Assembly (NCBI GenBank): GCA_019233415.1
Contig: JAFAMK010000128.1
Coordinates: 1-30,232, forward strand
Reading direction: 5' to 3'
Origin: Vulcanimicrobiota bacterium
Lineage (GTDB): Bacteria; Vulcanimicrobiota; Vulcanimicrobiia; Vulcanimicrobiales; Vulcanimicrobiaceae
Length of the DNA stretch: 30,232 nt
The position numbers and the translations under genes are program-made. The notes under the pieces are model-generated. The model saw only the letters and a list, made by a program, of their open reading frames with translations, did no database searches and was not told the origin of the DNA. Shown here piece by piece: positions 21,963 to 29,198 of the stretch. Within the stretch, counting starts at the first letter, position 1. Every line of letters begins with the position of its first letter.

Positions 21963-22780
21963 ATCGCGACCAGAGCTACGCGCGCTACGCGGCGCGGCAC
22001 TTCCGCTGGGAGGTCGAGGACCGCGTCGCGACGCTCACGCTCGACCGGCCCGAGCGCAAGAACCCGCTGACGTTCGAGTCGTACGCGGAGCTGCGCGACC
22101 TGTTCCGCGGCCTCGCCTACGCGGGCGACGTCAACGCGGTCGTGCTCACGGGTGCAGGCGGCGACTTCTGCTCGGGCGGCGACGTGCACGAGATCATCGA
22201 GCCGCTGACGCGCATGGCGATGCCGGATCTGCTCGCGTTCACGCGGATGACCGGCGACGTCGTCAAGGCGATGCGCGCCGCTCCGCAGCCGCTGATCGCG
22301 GCGGTCGACGGCGTCTGCGCCGGCGCCGGCGCGATGCTCGCGCTGGCGTCGGACCTGCGCTTCGGGACGCCGCGCGCCAAGGTCGCGTTCCTGTTCACGC
22401 GGGTCGGGCTCGCCGGCGCCGACATGGGCGCGTGCGCCCTGCTCCCGCGCGTGATCGGACACGGTCGTGCCGCCGACTTGCTGTTCAGCGGCCGCGCATT
22501 GCCGGCGGAAGAAGCGCTGGCGTGGGGATTCTTCAGCCGGCTCTGCGCGCCGGACGACGTGCTCGCCGAAGCGCGCACGTTCGCGCGGACGCTCGCCGAC
22601 GGGCCGGCGTTCGGCCACGCGATGACCAAGACGATGCTCCACCAGGAGTGGGCGATGGGGCTCGACGAGGCTATCGAAGCCGAGGCGCAGGCGCAGGCGA
22701 TCTGCATGCAGACGCGCGACTTCCGGCGCGCCTACGAGGCGTTCGCGGCGAAGCGCGCGCCGGTCTTCGAGGGCGACTGA
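21959..22780 (+). CDS. Enoyl-CoA hydratase/isomerase family protein
   Basis: The gene encodes 273 residues, a crotonase-fold enzyme. The two oxyanion-hole segments are GGDFCSGGDVHEI (near 63-75) and AVDGVCAGAGAMLALASDLRFG (near 115-136). The third segment reads VGLAGADMGACALLPR; a Glu common in hydratases is replaced by Gly-Ala-Asp here, so it may use Asp or act as a ring-cleaving C-C hydrolase or an isomerase instead of a plain hydratase. In this operon it is the candidate for water addition to, or hydrolytic opening of, the alicyclic CoA ester. It starts ATG 21959, overlapping marR, and abuts the next gene without a gap. Confidence 0.88.
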   Translation: MNRDQSYARYAARHFRWEVEDRVATLTLDRPERKNPLTFESYAELRDLFRGLAYAGDVNAVVLTGAGGDFCSGGDVHEIIEPLTRMAMPDLLAFTRMTGDVVKAMRAAPQPLIAAVDGVCAGAGAMLALASDLRFGTPRAKVAFLFTRVGLAGADMGACALLPRVIGHGRAADLLFSGRALPAEEALAWGFFSRLCAPDDVLAEARTFARTLADGPAFGHAMTKTMLHQEWAMGLDEAIEAEAQAQAICMQTRDFRRAYEAFAAKRAPVFEGD

Positions 22781-23953
22781 ATGAGCGACGCGACGTTCCT
22801 GTCGTGGCCGTTCTTCGACGACGAGCACCGCGAGCTGGCCGCTGCGCTCGATGCCTGGGCGCACGACAACGTGCCGGACGAAGAGTACGACGACGTCGAT
22901 GCCGGCTGTCGCGCATTGGTCGCCGCGCTTGGCCGCGACGGTTGGCTGCGCTACGTCGTTCCCGCCGCGTTCGGCGGCGCGTTCGAGGAGGTCGACTCGC
23001 GCGCGGTGTGCATCGCCCGCGAAACGCTCGCGCGGCACAACGCGCTGGCCGACTTCGCCTTCGCGATGCAGGGGCTCGGCAGCGCGCCGATCGTGCTCGC
23101 GGGGGCGCCCGAGGTCCAAGCGCGCTACCTGCCGCGCGTGCGCGAGGGGACGGCGATCGCAGCGTTCGCGCTCTCCGAAGCGCAGGCCGGTTCCGACGTC
23201 GCCGCGCTTGCCACGACCGCGCGCCCTGACGGCGACGCGTACGTCCTCGACGGCGAGAAGACGTGGATCTCGAACGGCGGGATCGCCGACTTCTACGTCG
23301 TCTTCGCGCGCACGGGCGACGCGCCAGGAAGCCGCGGGATCAGCGCGTTCGTCGTCGAGGCCGACGACCCGGGCTTCTCGGTCGAGGAACGGATCGACTT
23401 GATCGCGCCGCATCCGCTCGCGACGCTGCGGCTGCACGGCTGCCGCATTCCGGCGGAGCGGCGGCTCGGCGCCGGCGGCGACGGGTTCAAGCTCGCGATG
23501 CGTGCGCTCGACGTGTTTCGCGCGAGCGTCGCGGCGGCGGCACTCGGGCTCGCGCGGCGCGCGCTCGACGAGGCGCTCGACCGCGCCACGTCGCGCGCAA
23601 TGTTCGGCCAGGTGCTGTCCGACTTCCAGCTCACGCAGGCGGCGCTCGCCGAGATGGCGACCGGGATCGATGCGAGCGCGCTGCTGACCTACCGCGCCGC
23701 GTGGGTGCGCGACGTCGAGCGGGAGCCGACGACGCGCGAGGCCGCGATGGCGAAGCTGACCGCGACCGAAACCGCGCAGACGATCATCGACCGCGCGGTC
23801 CAGCTCCACGGTGCGCTCGGCGTCACGCGCGGAACGGTCGTCGAGCGGCTCTACCGGGAGATTCGCGCGCTGCGCATCTACGAAGGCGCGAGCGAAGTCC
23901 AGCAACTCGTCATCGCGCGGGCGACGCTCGCGCGGCATCAGGAGGAGCGATGA
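22781..23953 (+). CDS. Acyl-CoA dehydrogenase
   Basis: The gene encodes 390 residues, the usual length. The FAD/substrate segments are FALSEAQAGSDVAAL (about 129-143) and KTWISNGGIADFYVVFAR (about 160-177). Near the end, the motif RIYEGASEVQQLVIAR contains the Glu position of the short/medium-chain acyl-CoA dehydrogenase base. It oxidises a CoA ester to the 2,3-enoyl form and passes electrons to ETF. The operon position suggests an alicyclic or dicarboxylic-type CoA substrate after ring modification. The ATG directly follows the preceding stop, and the end overlaps the ligase gene by 4 nt. A strong GGAGGAG at 23941-23947 inside its last codons serves the ligase. Confidence 0.91.
   Translation: MSDATFLSWPFFDDEHRELAAALDAWAHDNVPDEEYDDVDAGCRALVAALGRDGWLRYVVPAAFGGAFEEVDSRAVCIARETLARHNALADFAFAMQGLGSAPIVLAGAPEVQARYLPRVREGTAIAAFALSEAQAGSDVAALATTARPDGDAYVLDGEKTWISNGGIADFYVVFARTGDAPGSRGISAFVVEADDPGFSVEERIDLIAPHPLATLRLHGCRIPAERRLGAGGDGFKLAMRALDVFRASVAAAALGLARRALDEALDRATSRAMFGQVLSDFQLTQAALAEMATGIDASALLTYRAAWVRDVEREPTTREAAMAKLTATETAQTIIDRAVQLHGALGVTRGTVVERLYREIRALRIYEGASEVQQLVIARATLARHQEER
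23941..23947 (+). promoter_or_regulatory. Strong ribosome binding site of the CoA ligase gene
   Basis: GGAGGAG lies 2-5 nt before ATG 23950, inside the end of the dehydrogenase gene. It is the best Shine-Dalgarno in the operon and fixes the ligase start. Confidence 0.75.
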
Positions 23954-25572
23954 TCCCGAGCGCGCACGCCGACACGTTTGCCCGCGACCACCTCCCGCCG
24001 CACGAGGAATGGCCCGAGTTCCTGTTCACGCTGCCGGAATTGCAGTACCCCGAACGGCTGAACTGCGCCGCGGCGCTGCTCGACGCGGTGGTCGCACAGG
24101 GCCTCGGCGAGCGCCCTGCGATCGTCACGCCCGAGCGCCGGCTGACGTACGCGGAGCTGCTCGCCGAGGCGAACCGGATCGCGAACGTGCTGCGCGACGA
24201 CCTCGGCCTCGTCCCGGGGAACCGCGTGCTCCTGCGCGGCTTCAACAACGAGGTCACCGCCGCGTGCTGGCTCGGCGTCGTGAAGGCCGGCTGCATCGCC
24301 GTGACGACGATGCCGCTGCTGCGCGCGAAGGAGCTGGTCGACGTCGTCACCGCCGCACGCGTGACGCACGCGATCTGCGATCTGCGGCTGAGCGAGGAGT
24401 TGCAGAACGCGCTGCCGTCGTGCCCGACGCTCGGCACGGTTGTCTTCTCGCACGACGACCGCCCGACGGGCCTCGCCGCGCTGTGCGCGCGCCGGCCGGC
24501 GACCTTTGTGAACGTCGAGACCGCGAACGACGACGTCTGCATGATCGCGTTCACCTCGGGGACGACCGGGAAGCCGAAGGGGACGATGCACTTCCACCGC
24601 GACGTCCTCGCGGTCTGCGACACGTTTCCGCCCTCGTCGTTCGCGCCGACGCCGGACGACGTCTTCGTCGGGACGCCGCCGCTGGCATTCACGTACGGGC
24701 TTGGCGGCGCGCTGCTCTTCCCGCTGCGCGCGGGCGCGTCGACCGTGCTGCTGGAGAAGCCCGCGCCGGACGTGCTGCTCGACGCGATCGGCCGGTTCGG
24801 CGCGACGGTCTGCTTCACCGCACCGACGTCGTACCGCGCGATGGCGCCGCTCGCGAAGGACTACGACCTGCGCACGCTGCGTGCGTGCGTCTCCGCCGGC
24901 GAAACACTTCCGGTCGGCACGCGCACGCTGTGGGAAGGCGCGACCGGCGTACGAATCATCGACGGGATCGGTTCGACCGAAATGCTGCACATCTTCATCG
25001 CGGCGGCTGGCGACGCGATCCGCGCCGGCGCGACCGGCGTCCCCGTCCCCGGCTACGTCGCGTGCATCCTCGACGATCGCGGCAACCCGCTGCCGCCGGG
25101 AAACGTCGGCCGGCTCGCGGTCAAAGGCCCGACCGGTTGTCGCTACCTCGCCGACCCGCGCCAGCGCGACTACGTGCAGTACGGCTGGAACCTCACCGGC
25201 GATGCGTACCGACTCGACGAGGAGGGGTACTTCTGGTATCAGGCGCGCACCGACGACATGATCATCTCGGCGGGCTACAACATCGCCGGACCTGAAGTCG
25301 AAGCGGCGCTGCTCGAACACCCGCGCGTGCTGGAATGCGCGGTCGTCGGCGCACCCGACGAAGCGCGCGGAACGATCGTGAAAGCATTCGTCGTCCTGCG
25401 CGAGGGAAGCGGCGACGCGGCGCTCGCCGCCGAGCTGCAAGAGTTCGTCAAAGCACGGATCGCGCCGTACAAGTACCCGCGCGCGATCGAGTTCGCCGAG
25501 ACGCTGCCGCGCACGCAAACCGGCAAGCTCCAGCGCTTCAAGCTGCGCAGCGCAGCGCCGGCGAACGCATGA
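23950..25572 (+). CDS. abmG: 2-aminobenzoate (benzoate-type) CoA ligase
   Basis: The gene encodes 540 residues, an acyl-adenylate-forming enzyme of the benzoate-CoA ligase group. The P-loop is FTSGTTGKPKG (about 200-210), the adenine site is DGIGSTEM, and GDAYRLDEEGYFWYQARTDDMIISAGYNI precedes the hinge. The catalytic lysine lies in TQTGKLQRF near 523. It activates an aromatic acid with ATP and CoA. Next to a 2-aminobenzoyl-CoA monooxygenase/reductase-type gene, 2-aminobenzoate is the best substrate guess, and the gene symbol follows that. Benzoate or salicylate cannot be excluded by eye. ATGA overlaps occur at both ends. Confidence 0.88.
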   Translation: MIPSAHADTFARDHLPPHEEWPEFLFTLPELQYPERLNCAAALLDAVVAQGLGERPAIVTPERRLTYAELLAEANRIANVLRDDLGLVPGNRVLLRGFNNEVTAACWLGVVKAGCIAVTTMPLLRAKELVDVVTAARVTHAICDLRLSEELQNALPSCPTLGTVVFSHDDRPTGLAALCARRPATFVNVETANDDVCMIAFTSGTTGKPKGTMHFHRDVLAVCDTFPPSSFAPTPDDVFVGTPPLAFTYGLGGALLFPLRAGASTVLLEKPAPDVLLDAIGRFGATVCFTAPTSYRAMAPLAKDYDLRTLRACVSAGETLPVGTRTLWEGATGVRIIDGIGSTEMLHIFIAAAGDAIRAGATGVPVPGYVACILDDRGNPLPPGNVGRLAVKGPTGCRYLADPRQRDYVQYGWNLTGDAYRLDEEGYFWYQARTDDMIISAGYNIAGPEVEAALLEHPRVLECAVVGAPDEARGTIVKAFVVLREGSGDAALAAELQEFVKARIAPYKYPRAIEFAETLPRTQTGKLQRFKLRSAAPANA

Positions 25573-25958
25573 CGATCCTGCAGCCCCCAGGCTGGCCGCG
25601 CCCGAAGGGCTTCGCCTGCGGCGTCAGCGCCGAAGGAACGACCGTCTTCGTCAGCGGCCAAATCGGCTGGGACGAAAACGGCCGCTTCGCGCCGGAGATC
25701 GCGAACCAAGTCGGTCAAGCCCTGCGCAATATCGTGACGATCCTCGCCGAAGCCGGCGCACGCCCCGAGCACGTCACGCGCCTGACCTGGTACGTCACCG
25801 GCAAACACGAGTACCTTGCCGCGCAGCGCGCGATCGGCGAAGCCTACCGCGCCGTCATGGGCCGGCACTTTCCGGCGATGTCGGTCATCGCCGTCGCCGC
25901 CCTGCTCGAAGACGGTGCGAAGGTCGAGATCGAAGCAACCGCGATCATCCCGCGGTGA
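25569..25958 (+). CDS. RidA-family (YjgF/YER057c/UK114) protein lacking the canonical arginine
   Basis: The gene encodes 129 residues with the RidA fold: TTVFVSGQIGWDENG, QALRNIVTILAEAGA, HVTRLTWYVTG, and the ending VEIEATAI with Glu122. In archetypal RidA the segment FPARS holds the Arg needed for imine/enamine deamination. Here it reads FPAMS (101-105), so Met104 replaces Arg. It therefore belongs to the Rid groups without that residue. In 2-aminobenzoyl-CoA metabolism the ring product is an enamine, and a Rid protein that hydrolyses it to release ammonia would fit. It is the last gene of the operon, and its stop codon lies in a hairpin loop. Confidence 0.88.
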   Translation: MTILQPPGWPRPKGFACGVSAEGTTVFVSGQIGWDENGRFAPEIANQVGQALRNIVTILAEAGARPEHVTRLTWYVTGKHEYLAAQRAIGEAYRAVMGRHFPAMSVIAVAALLEDGAKVEIEATAIIPR

Positions 25959-25964
25959 CGCGGG
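25949..25964 (+). other. Hairpin around the stop codon of the last operon gene
   Basis: CCCGCG (25949-25954) pairs with CGCGGG (25959-25964) around GTGA, a GNRA-type tetraloop that contains the TGA stop. No T-run follows. It may stabilise the mRNA 3' end or assist termination. Confidence 0.5.
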
Positions 25965-25977
25965 AACACTCTGGCCG

Positions 25978-26190
25978 ATGGACGATCGTTCGAACGAGCG
26001 AACCGAGACTGACGAGCGCGTCGACGAGAACCGGGGCGGTGCGCCGATCGCTCCCCTGACGCGCAAGCCCGACGATCCGGCGATCGATCCGGCGACCGGG
26101 CTGCCACGCGGAATGCACGACGACGACGCGAGCCCGCTCGATCCGGGAAAGCCGCTCGACCCGTTCGGAGGTAAGCCGCCCCAGCTATGA
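25978..26190 (+). CDS. Small acidic, proline-rich protein of unknown function
   Basis: ATG 25978 gives 70 residues, 19 nt after the RidA-like gene. The composition is very hydrophilic: Asp/Glu/Arg-rich first half, then DDPAIDPATGLPRGMHDDDASPL and a Pro/Gly-rich end. It is probably disordered. No ribosome binding site is convincing, and no family is recognised. The frame is open upstream, antiphase to ridA, so the exact start is uncertain. Third-position GC is consistent with coding, but the ORF may be spurious. Confidence 0.4.
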   Translation: MDDRSNERTETDERVDENRGGAPIAPLTRKPDDPAIDPATGLPRGMHDDDASPLDPGKPLDPFGGKPPQL

Positions 26191-26235
26191 GCGCCATCAC
26201 ACCGGCGTAGTCTGGCGCACGGGGCCGGACTGTCG

Positions 26236-26241
26236 TATGCT
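26236..26241 (+). promoter_or_regulatory. TATGCT, candidate -10 box of the flagellin gene
   Basis: TATGCT lies 27 nt before the flagellin ATG, and GGAGG follows at 26252-26256. No clear -35, sigma-28 or sigma-54 element accompanies it. Confidence 0.3.
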
Positions 26242-26268
26242 GAGCAGGGGTAGGAGGCCCTGTTTCGC

Positions 26269-27423
26269 ATGTCGTTCGGCATCGGTTCACTCACCCAGCA
26301 AGCCAATCAGGCGCTGTCGCCGCTGCAACAGCTGCAGCACGATCTGCTCAAGCAGTACCAGGCGGCGTCGACCGGCAAGCGGATCAACTCGGCCGCCGAC
26401 GACCCGTCCGGCCTCGCGATCGCGACCGCGCTGCAGACGCAGTCGGCCGGCTTCGACCAAGGCTCGCAGAACGCGCTGAACGCCGGCAACGCGCTGAACG
26501 TCGCCGAGGGTGCGCTGCAGACGACGACGGATGCGCTGCAGAGCCTGCGCAGCCTCGCCTCGCAGGCCGTGAACGACTTCCTCTCCCCGAACGACCGCCA
26601 AAACCTCCAGGCCGTCGCGAACCAGCTCGTGCGCCAGATCAACACCGACGCGCAGAACGCGAACTTCAACGGGACGCCGCTGCTCAACGGGACGTTCGGC
26701 AGTTCGCCCGCGACGCCACCGAACGCGACGGTGACGTCGAACGCCGATCTCGCCGGCGGCAGCAGCCTCGTCTCGAACGTCAGCGCCGCGCCGACCGCGC
26801 AGGCCGGCACGATCGGCTTGAGCGTCGTCAACAACGGTACCGCCGTCGACGTCAAGTTCACCGACACCACGACCGGAACGACGACCGACCTCGGCACGCA
26901 GGCGCCGGGCTCGACGGTGACCGTCAACGGCACGACCTTCACGCTCGGTACGACGTCGAACCTCGACAACGGCACGACCGCGACGATTCAAGTCCAGGCC
27001 GCAAGCACCGGCTCGAACGCGCCGAACGCGCAAGTTCAAACCGGCGCGAACGAAGGTGCAACGACGGCCGTCGCGCTTCCGAACGCAACGTCGAGCGCGC
27101 TCTTCATCAAGAACGTCGACTTCTCGAGCAGCGCCAGCGCGACGAACGCCATCGGCCAGATCGACGAAGCGCTGACCGCAACGACGTCGGCGCGCGCGAA
27201 CCTCGGCGCGCAAGGCGTCGCGATCAACAACGAGATCAACGCGAACAACATTGCCTCGAACGCGCTGACTTCGTCCGCCTCGAACATCGAAGACGCGAGC
27301 GCCGCGCAAACCTCGACCGAGCTCTACAAGCTCGTCGTCCAGCAGCAAATCTCCCTCGAAACGCTGCGCAACGCCAACTCGCAGTTCGGCTTCCTGAACC
27401 GCTTTTTCAACACCGGCGCCTGA
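26269..27423 (+). CDS. Flagellin-like protein with atypical C-terminus
   Basis: The gene encodes 384 residues from ATG 26269. The N-terminal D0/D1 coiled-coil region is good flagellin: QAASTGKRINSAADDPSGLAIA at about 31-52, then ALNVAEGALQTTTDALQSLRSLASQAVND and LLNGTF. A Thr/Ala/Asn-rich beta region (about 150-290) forms the exposed part. The C-terminal helix begins with AIGQIDEALTATTSARANLGAQG, as in flagellins, but the end (QISLETLRNANSQFGFLNRFFNTGA) departs from the usual QAN-x-x-P-Q-x-VL-x-LL, adding an aromatic tail. No other flagellar gene (fliD, fliS, flgK) is adjacent. It could be a true filament protein or a secreted flagellin homologue. It has no cysteine. Confidence 0.85.
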   Translation: MSFGIGSLTQQANQALSPLQQLQHDLLKQYQAASTGKRINSAADDPSGLAIATALQTQSAGFDQGSQNALNAGNALNVAEGALQTTTDALQSLRSLASQAVNDFLSPNDRQNLQAVANQLVRQINTDAQNANFNGTPLLNGTFGSSPATPPNATVTSNADLAGGSSLVSNVSAAPTAQAGTIGLSVVNNGTAVDVKFTDTTTGTTTDLGTQAPGSTVTVNGTTFTLGTTSNLDNGTTATIQVQAASTGSNAPNAQVQTGANEGATTAVALPNATSSALFIKNVDFSSSASATNAIGQIDEALTATTSARANLGAQGVAINNEINANNIASNALTSSASNIEDASAAQTSTELYKLVVQQQISLETLRNANSQFGFLNRFFNTGA

Positions 27424-27429
27424 CGCCGA

Positions 27430-27450
27430 ACGTTATCTTCCTGTTAACGT
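27430..27450 (+). other. Hairpin after the flagellin gene
   Basis: ACGTTA (27430-27435) and TAACGT (27445-27450) form a 6-bp stem with a 9-nt loop, 6 nt after the stop, in an AT-rich patch. There is no T-run; weak terminator or mRNA-end structure. Confidence 0.3.
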
Positions 27451-27533
27451 GTAGTCGCGAGGGCGGTCGTCTGCTACTCTAGTGTCATCCCGCGTGGTGG
27501 GGTTCCCGACAACCGAGAATCAACGGAGTGATG

Positions 27534-27911
27534 ATGACGCTTGGACACTTAGACCACGCGGCAGATCGGCGTGCCCGCTTCGGCGGATCGGCGATGATCT
27601 TCATGTGCGGCTCGCTCCTGGAAGGTGCACGGCGGCACGACGTCTTCGGTGCCGAGCTGCCCGCGTTCGAGGCGAAGCTGCGCAACTGGGCTCGCGCGCG
27701 CGGGTCGGACGGCCGCTACTTCGCGATGCCGTCGCCGGGTGACGCGGTCGACGGCGTCGTCGTCCCGGTCGATCCGGCGCTGATCGAGAAGGCCGACCGC
27801 ACACAGAGCCTCGCCAACCTGCACCGCGCGATCGCGATCGTCGACGTCGACGACGTGCGGACGTGGGCGTTCGTCTACACGCGCCGCGAGGATGCGATGC
27901 GCGTCGCCTGA
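27534..27911 (+). CDS. Gamma-glutamylcyclotransferase/AIG2-like protein (tentative)
   Basis: ATG 27534, with GGAG at 27525-27528, gives 125 residues; GTG 27528 and ATG 27531 are in frame and nearly equivalent. FMCGSLLEGARRHDVF resembles the YGSL-x-x-G loop that starts the GGCT/AIG2 fold. VDGVVVPVDPALIEKADRT and VDVDDVRTWAFVYTR fit its later strands, including the segment where the catalytic acid is usually found. It is short for the family, so the assignment is moderate. It is convergent with a cysteine dioxygenase gene. Both would concern cysteine/glutathione metabolism if the call is right, which is suggestive. Confidence 0.5.
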   Translation: MTLGHLDHAADRRARFGGSAMIFMCGSLLEGARRHDVFGAELPAFEAKLRNWARARGSDGRYFAMPSPGDAVDGVVVPVDPALIEKADRTQSLANLHRAIAIVDVDDVRTWAFVYTRREDAMRVA

Positions 27912-27917
27912 CGCGCG

Positions 27918-28463
27918 CTAGGAAACGCTGCCGGGGACGGTGTCGTAGCGCGCGTTCACGCTGCGCGTCGTGCCGTCCTCGTCGAAGTTCAGGCACGTGT
28001 CGATCGGCTTCGCGTACACGTGCAGCGTGATCGCGCGGCCGCCTTCGGCGCCGACGCGGTGGACCGAGAGATGCCCGCTGCGCATGTCGATCTCGCCCTC
28101 GCGCAGCGTGCGCGTCGTCGTGCGCTTCAGCTCGCAGCGGCCGGCGGGCGCATCGGGCCATGCGATGCGGAAGTTCTCGCACGTGATGGCGCCGTGCTGC
28201 AGGACGAACGCGCAGTCCGAGTCGGCGTGGTCGTGGATCGCGGAGCGCGCGTCGGCTTCCCAGCAGATCGCGATCAACTCGAACGCCTCGTCGCGCGCGA
28301 CCAGATTGCGCGTGTAGCGGCCGGGCGCCCATGTCAGGTACGGCGCCAGCGTGCGCTCGTCGATCCGCACACCCCGCAGCGCTTCGGCGACACGCACCGG
28401 CTGCATCACGCCGCCGAGCTCGCGCAGCGCGCCGAGCAGATCGTCGATCCCGTGCAGGGTCAT
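27918..28463 (-). CDS. Cysteine dioxygenase type I (Cys-Tyr cofactor residues present)
   Basis: The gene encodes 181 residues, a cupin. It converts cysteine plus O2 to cysteine sulfinate with Fe(II). Metal ligands are His77 and His79 in HDHADSDC, and His135 in SVHRVG. YTRN (50-53) supplies the substrate carboxylate-binding Arg52. Cys84 in HADSDC and Tyr150 in TLHVYAKP align with the Cys93-Tyr157 pair that forms the thioether cofactor in mammalian CDO. Many bacterial homologues have Gly at the Cys position, so this one is of the mammalian type. The ATG lies 20 nt from the divergent membrane-protein gene. The stop is 6 nt from the convergent GGCT-like gene. Confidence 0.87.
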   Translation of the reverse strand: MTLHGIDDLLGALRELGGVMQPVRVAEALRGVRIDERTLAPYLTWAPGRYTRNLVARDEAFELIAICWEADARSAIHDHADSDCAFVLQHGAITCENFRIAWPDAPAGRCELKRTTTRTLREGEIDMRSGHLSVHRVGAEGGRAITLHVYAKPIDTCLNFDEDGTTRSVNARYDTVPGSVS

Positions 28464-28483
28464 GGCGTTCGTTCCTTCACGGA

Positions 28484-29188
28484 ATGAAACGGTGCGCGTG
28501 GTACGACCGCGATCCCTTTCGGACGAGGTGCATCTTCACCGAACCAGAACGGCGCCGCGTGCGGCAGGCCCGTCTTCGCGTGGTCGTCCTTGCGCTGTGC
28601 GCGCTCTTCACGGGCGCCTCGCTGTTGGCCGCGGTGCTGCTCCATCTCTCGCTCGGGCTCACGCTCGCCGTCGTCGGCGCGGTGGCGGTCGTCGTGGCCG
28701 CCGCGGTGGTGCGGACGCTGCCGCCGCGGGCGCGGACGGAGCTGCGGCGCCGCGCGCTGGCCGGCGCGGCCGGCGGCATCGCCGGGGTCGCGCTGTACGA
28801 CGCGGTGCGGCTGAGCCTCGTCGCCGCGCTGCACCTCCACGTTCGGCCGCTCGAAGCGCTCCCGCTGTTCGGTGCGCTGATCGCGGGCGTCGTCCCGCAT
28901 TCGCCGGCGTCGTGGGTCATCGGCACGTTCTATCACTACACGAATGGCGTCGCGTTCGGGGTTTCGTACGGGATCGCGCTCGGGCGGCGCGCCTGGTGGT
29001 GGGGGATTCCGTGGGCGCTCGGGCTCGAGGCGCTGATGCTCATGCTCTATCCGGGCTGGCTGCACATCGGCGCGGCGGTGATGGAAGAGTTCACGCTGGT
29101 CTCGCTCTGCGGCCACCTCGCCTACGGGACGGGGCTCGGCCTCGGCACGACGGCCGTGCTGCGCAGGAACCCGAGCGTCCTCTCCTAA
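28484..29188 (+). CDS. Multi-pass membrane protein of unknown function
   Basis: The gene encodes 234 residues from ATG 28484. A cytoplasmic head (KRCAWYDRDPFRTRCIFTEPERRR) is rich in charges, with two cysteines. Six or so hydrophobic helices follow, with conserved-looking polar spots: YDAVRLSL, GTFYHYTNGVAFGVSYG, and GHLAYGTGLGLG near the end. The frame is open to 28331 but antisense to the dioxygenase gene. Its divergent start is 20 nt from that gene, so the promoters must overlap or the mRNAs be leaderless. I do not recognise a family. It is followed by another membrane-protein gene after 10 nt. Confidence 0.7.
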   Translation: MKRCAWYDRDPFRTRCIFTEPERRRVRQARLRVVVLALCALFTGASLLAAVLLHLSLGLTLAVVGAVAVVVAAAVVRTLPPRARTELRRRALAGAAGGIAGVALYDAVRLSLVAALHLHVRPLEALPLFGALIAGVVPHSPASWVIGTFYHYTNGVAFGVSYGIALGRRAWWWGIPWALGLEALMLMLYPGWLHIGAAVMEEFTLVSLCGHLAYGTGLGLGTTAVLRRNPSVLS

Positions 29189-29198
29189 CCCGTCGGCG

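Noticed and set aside
21932..25518. Two long antisense open frames opposite hydratase, dehydrogenase and ligase genes
   Set aside because: Same shadow effect; the plus-strand genes are certain and tightly overlapped.
27451..27533. Promoter with TACTCT as -10 before the GGCT-like gene
   Set aside because: No -35 at proper spacing; too weak to list.
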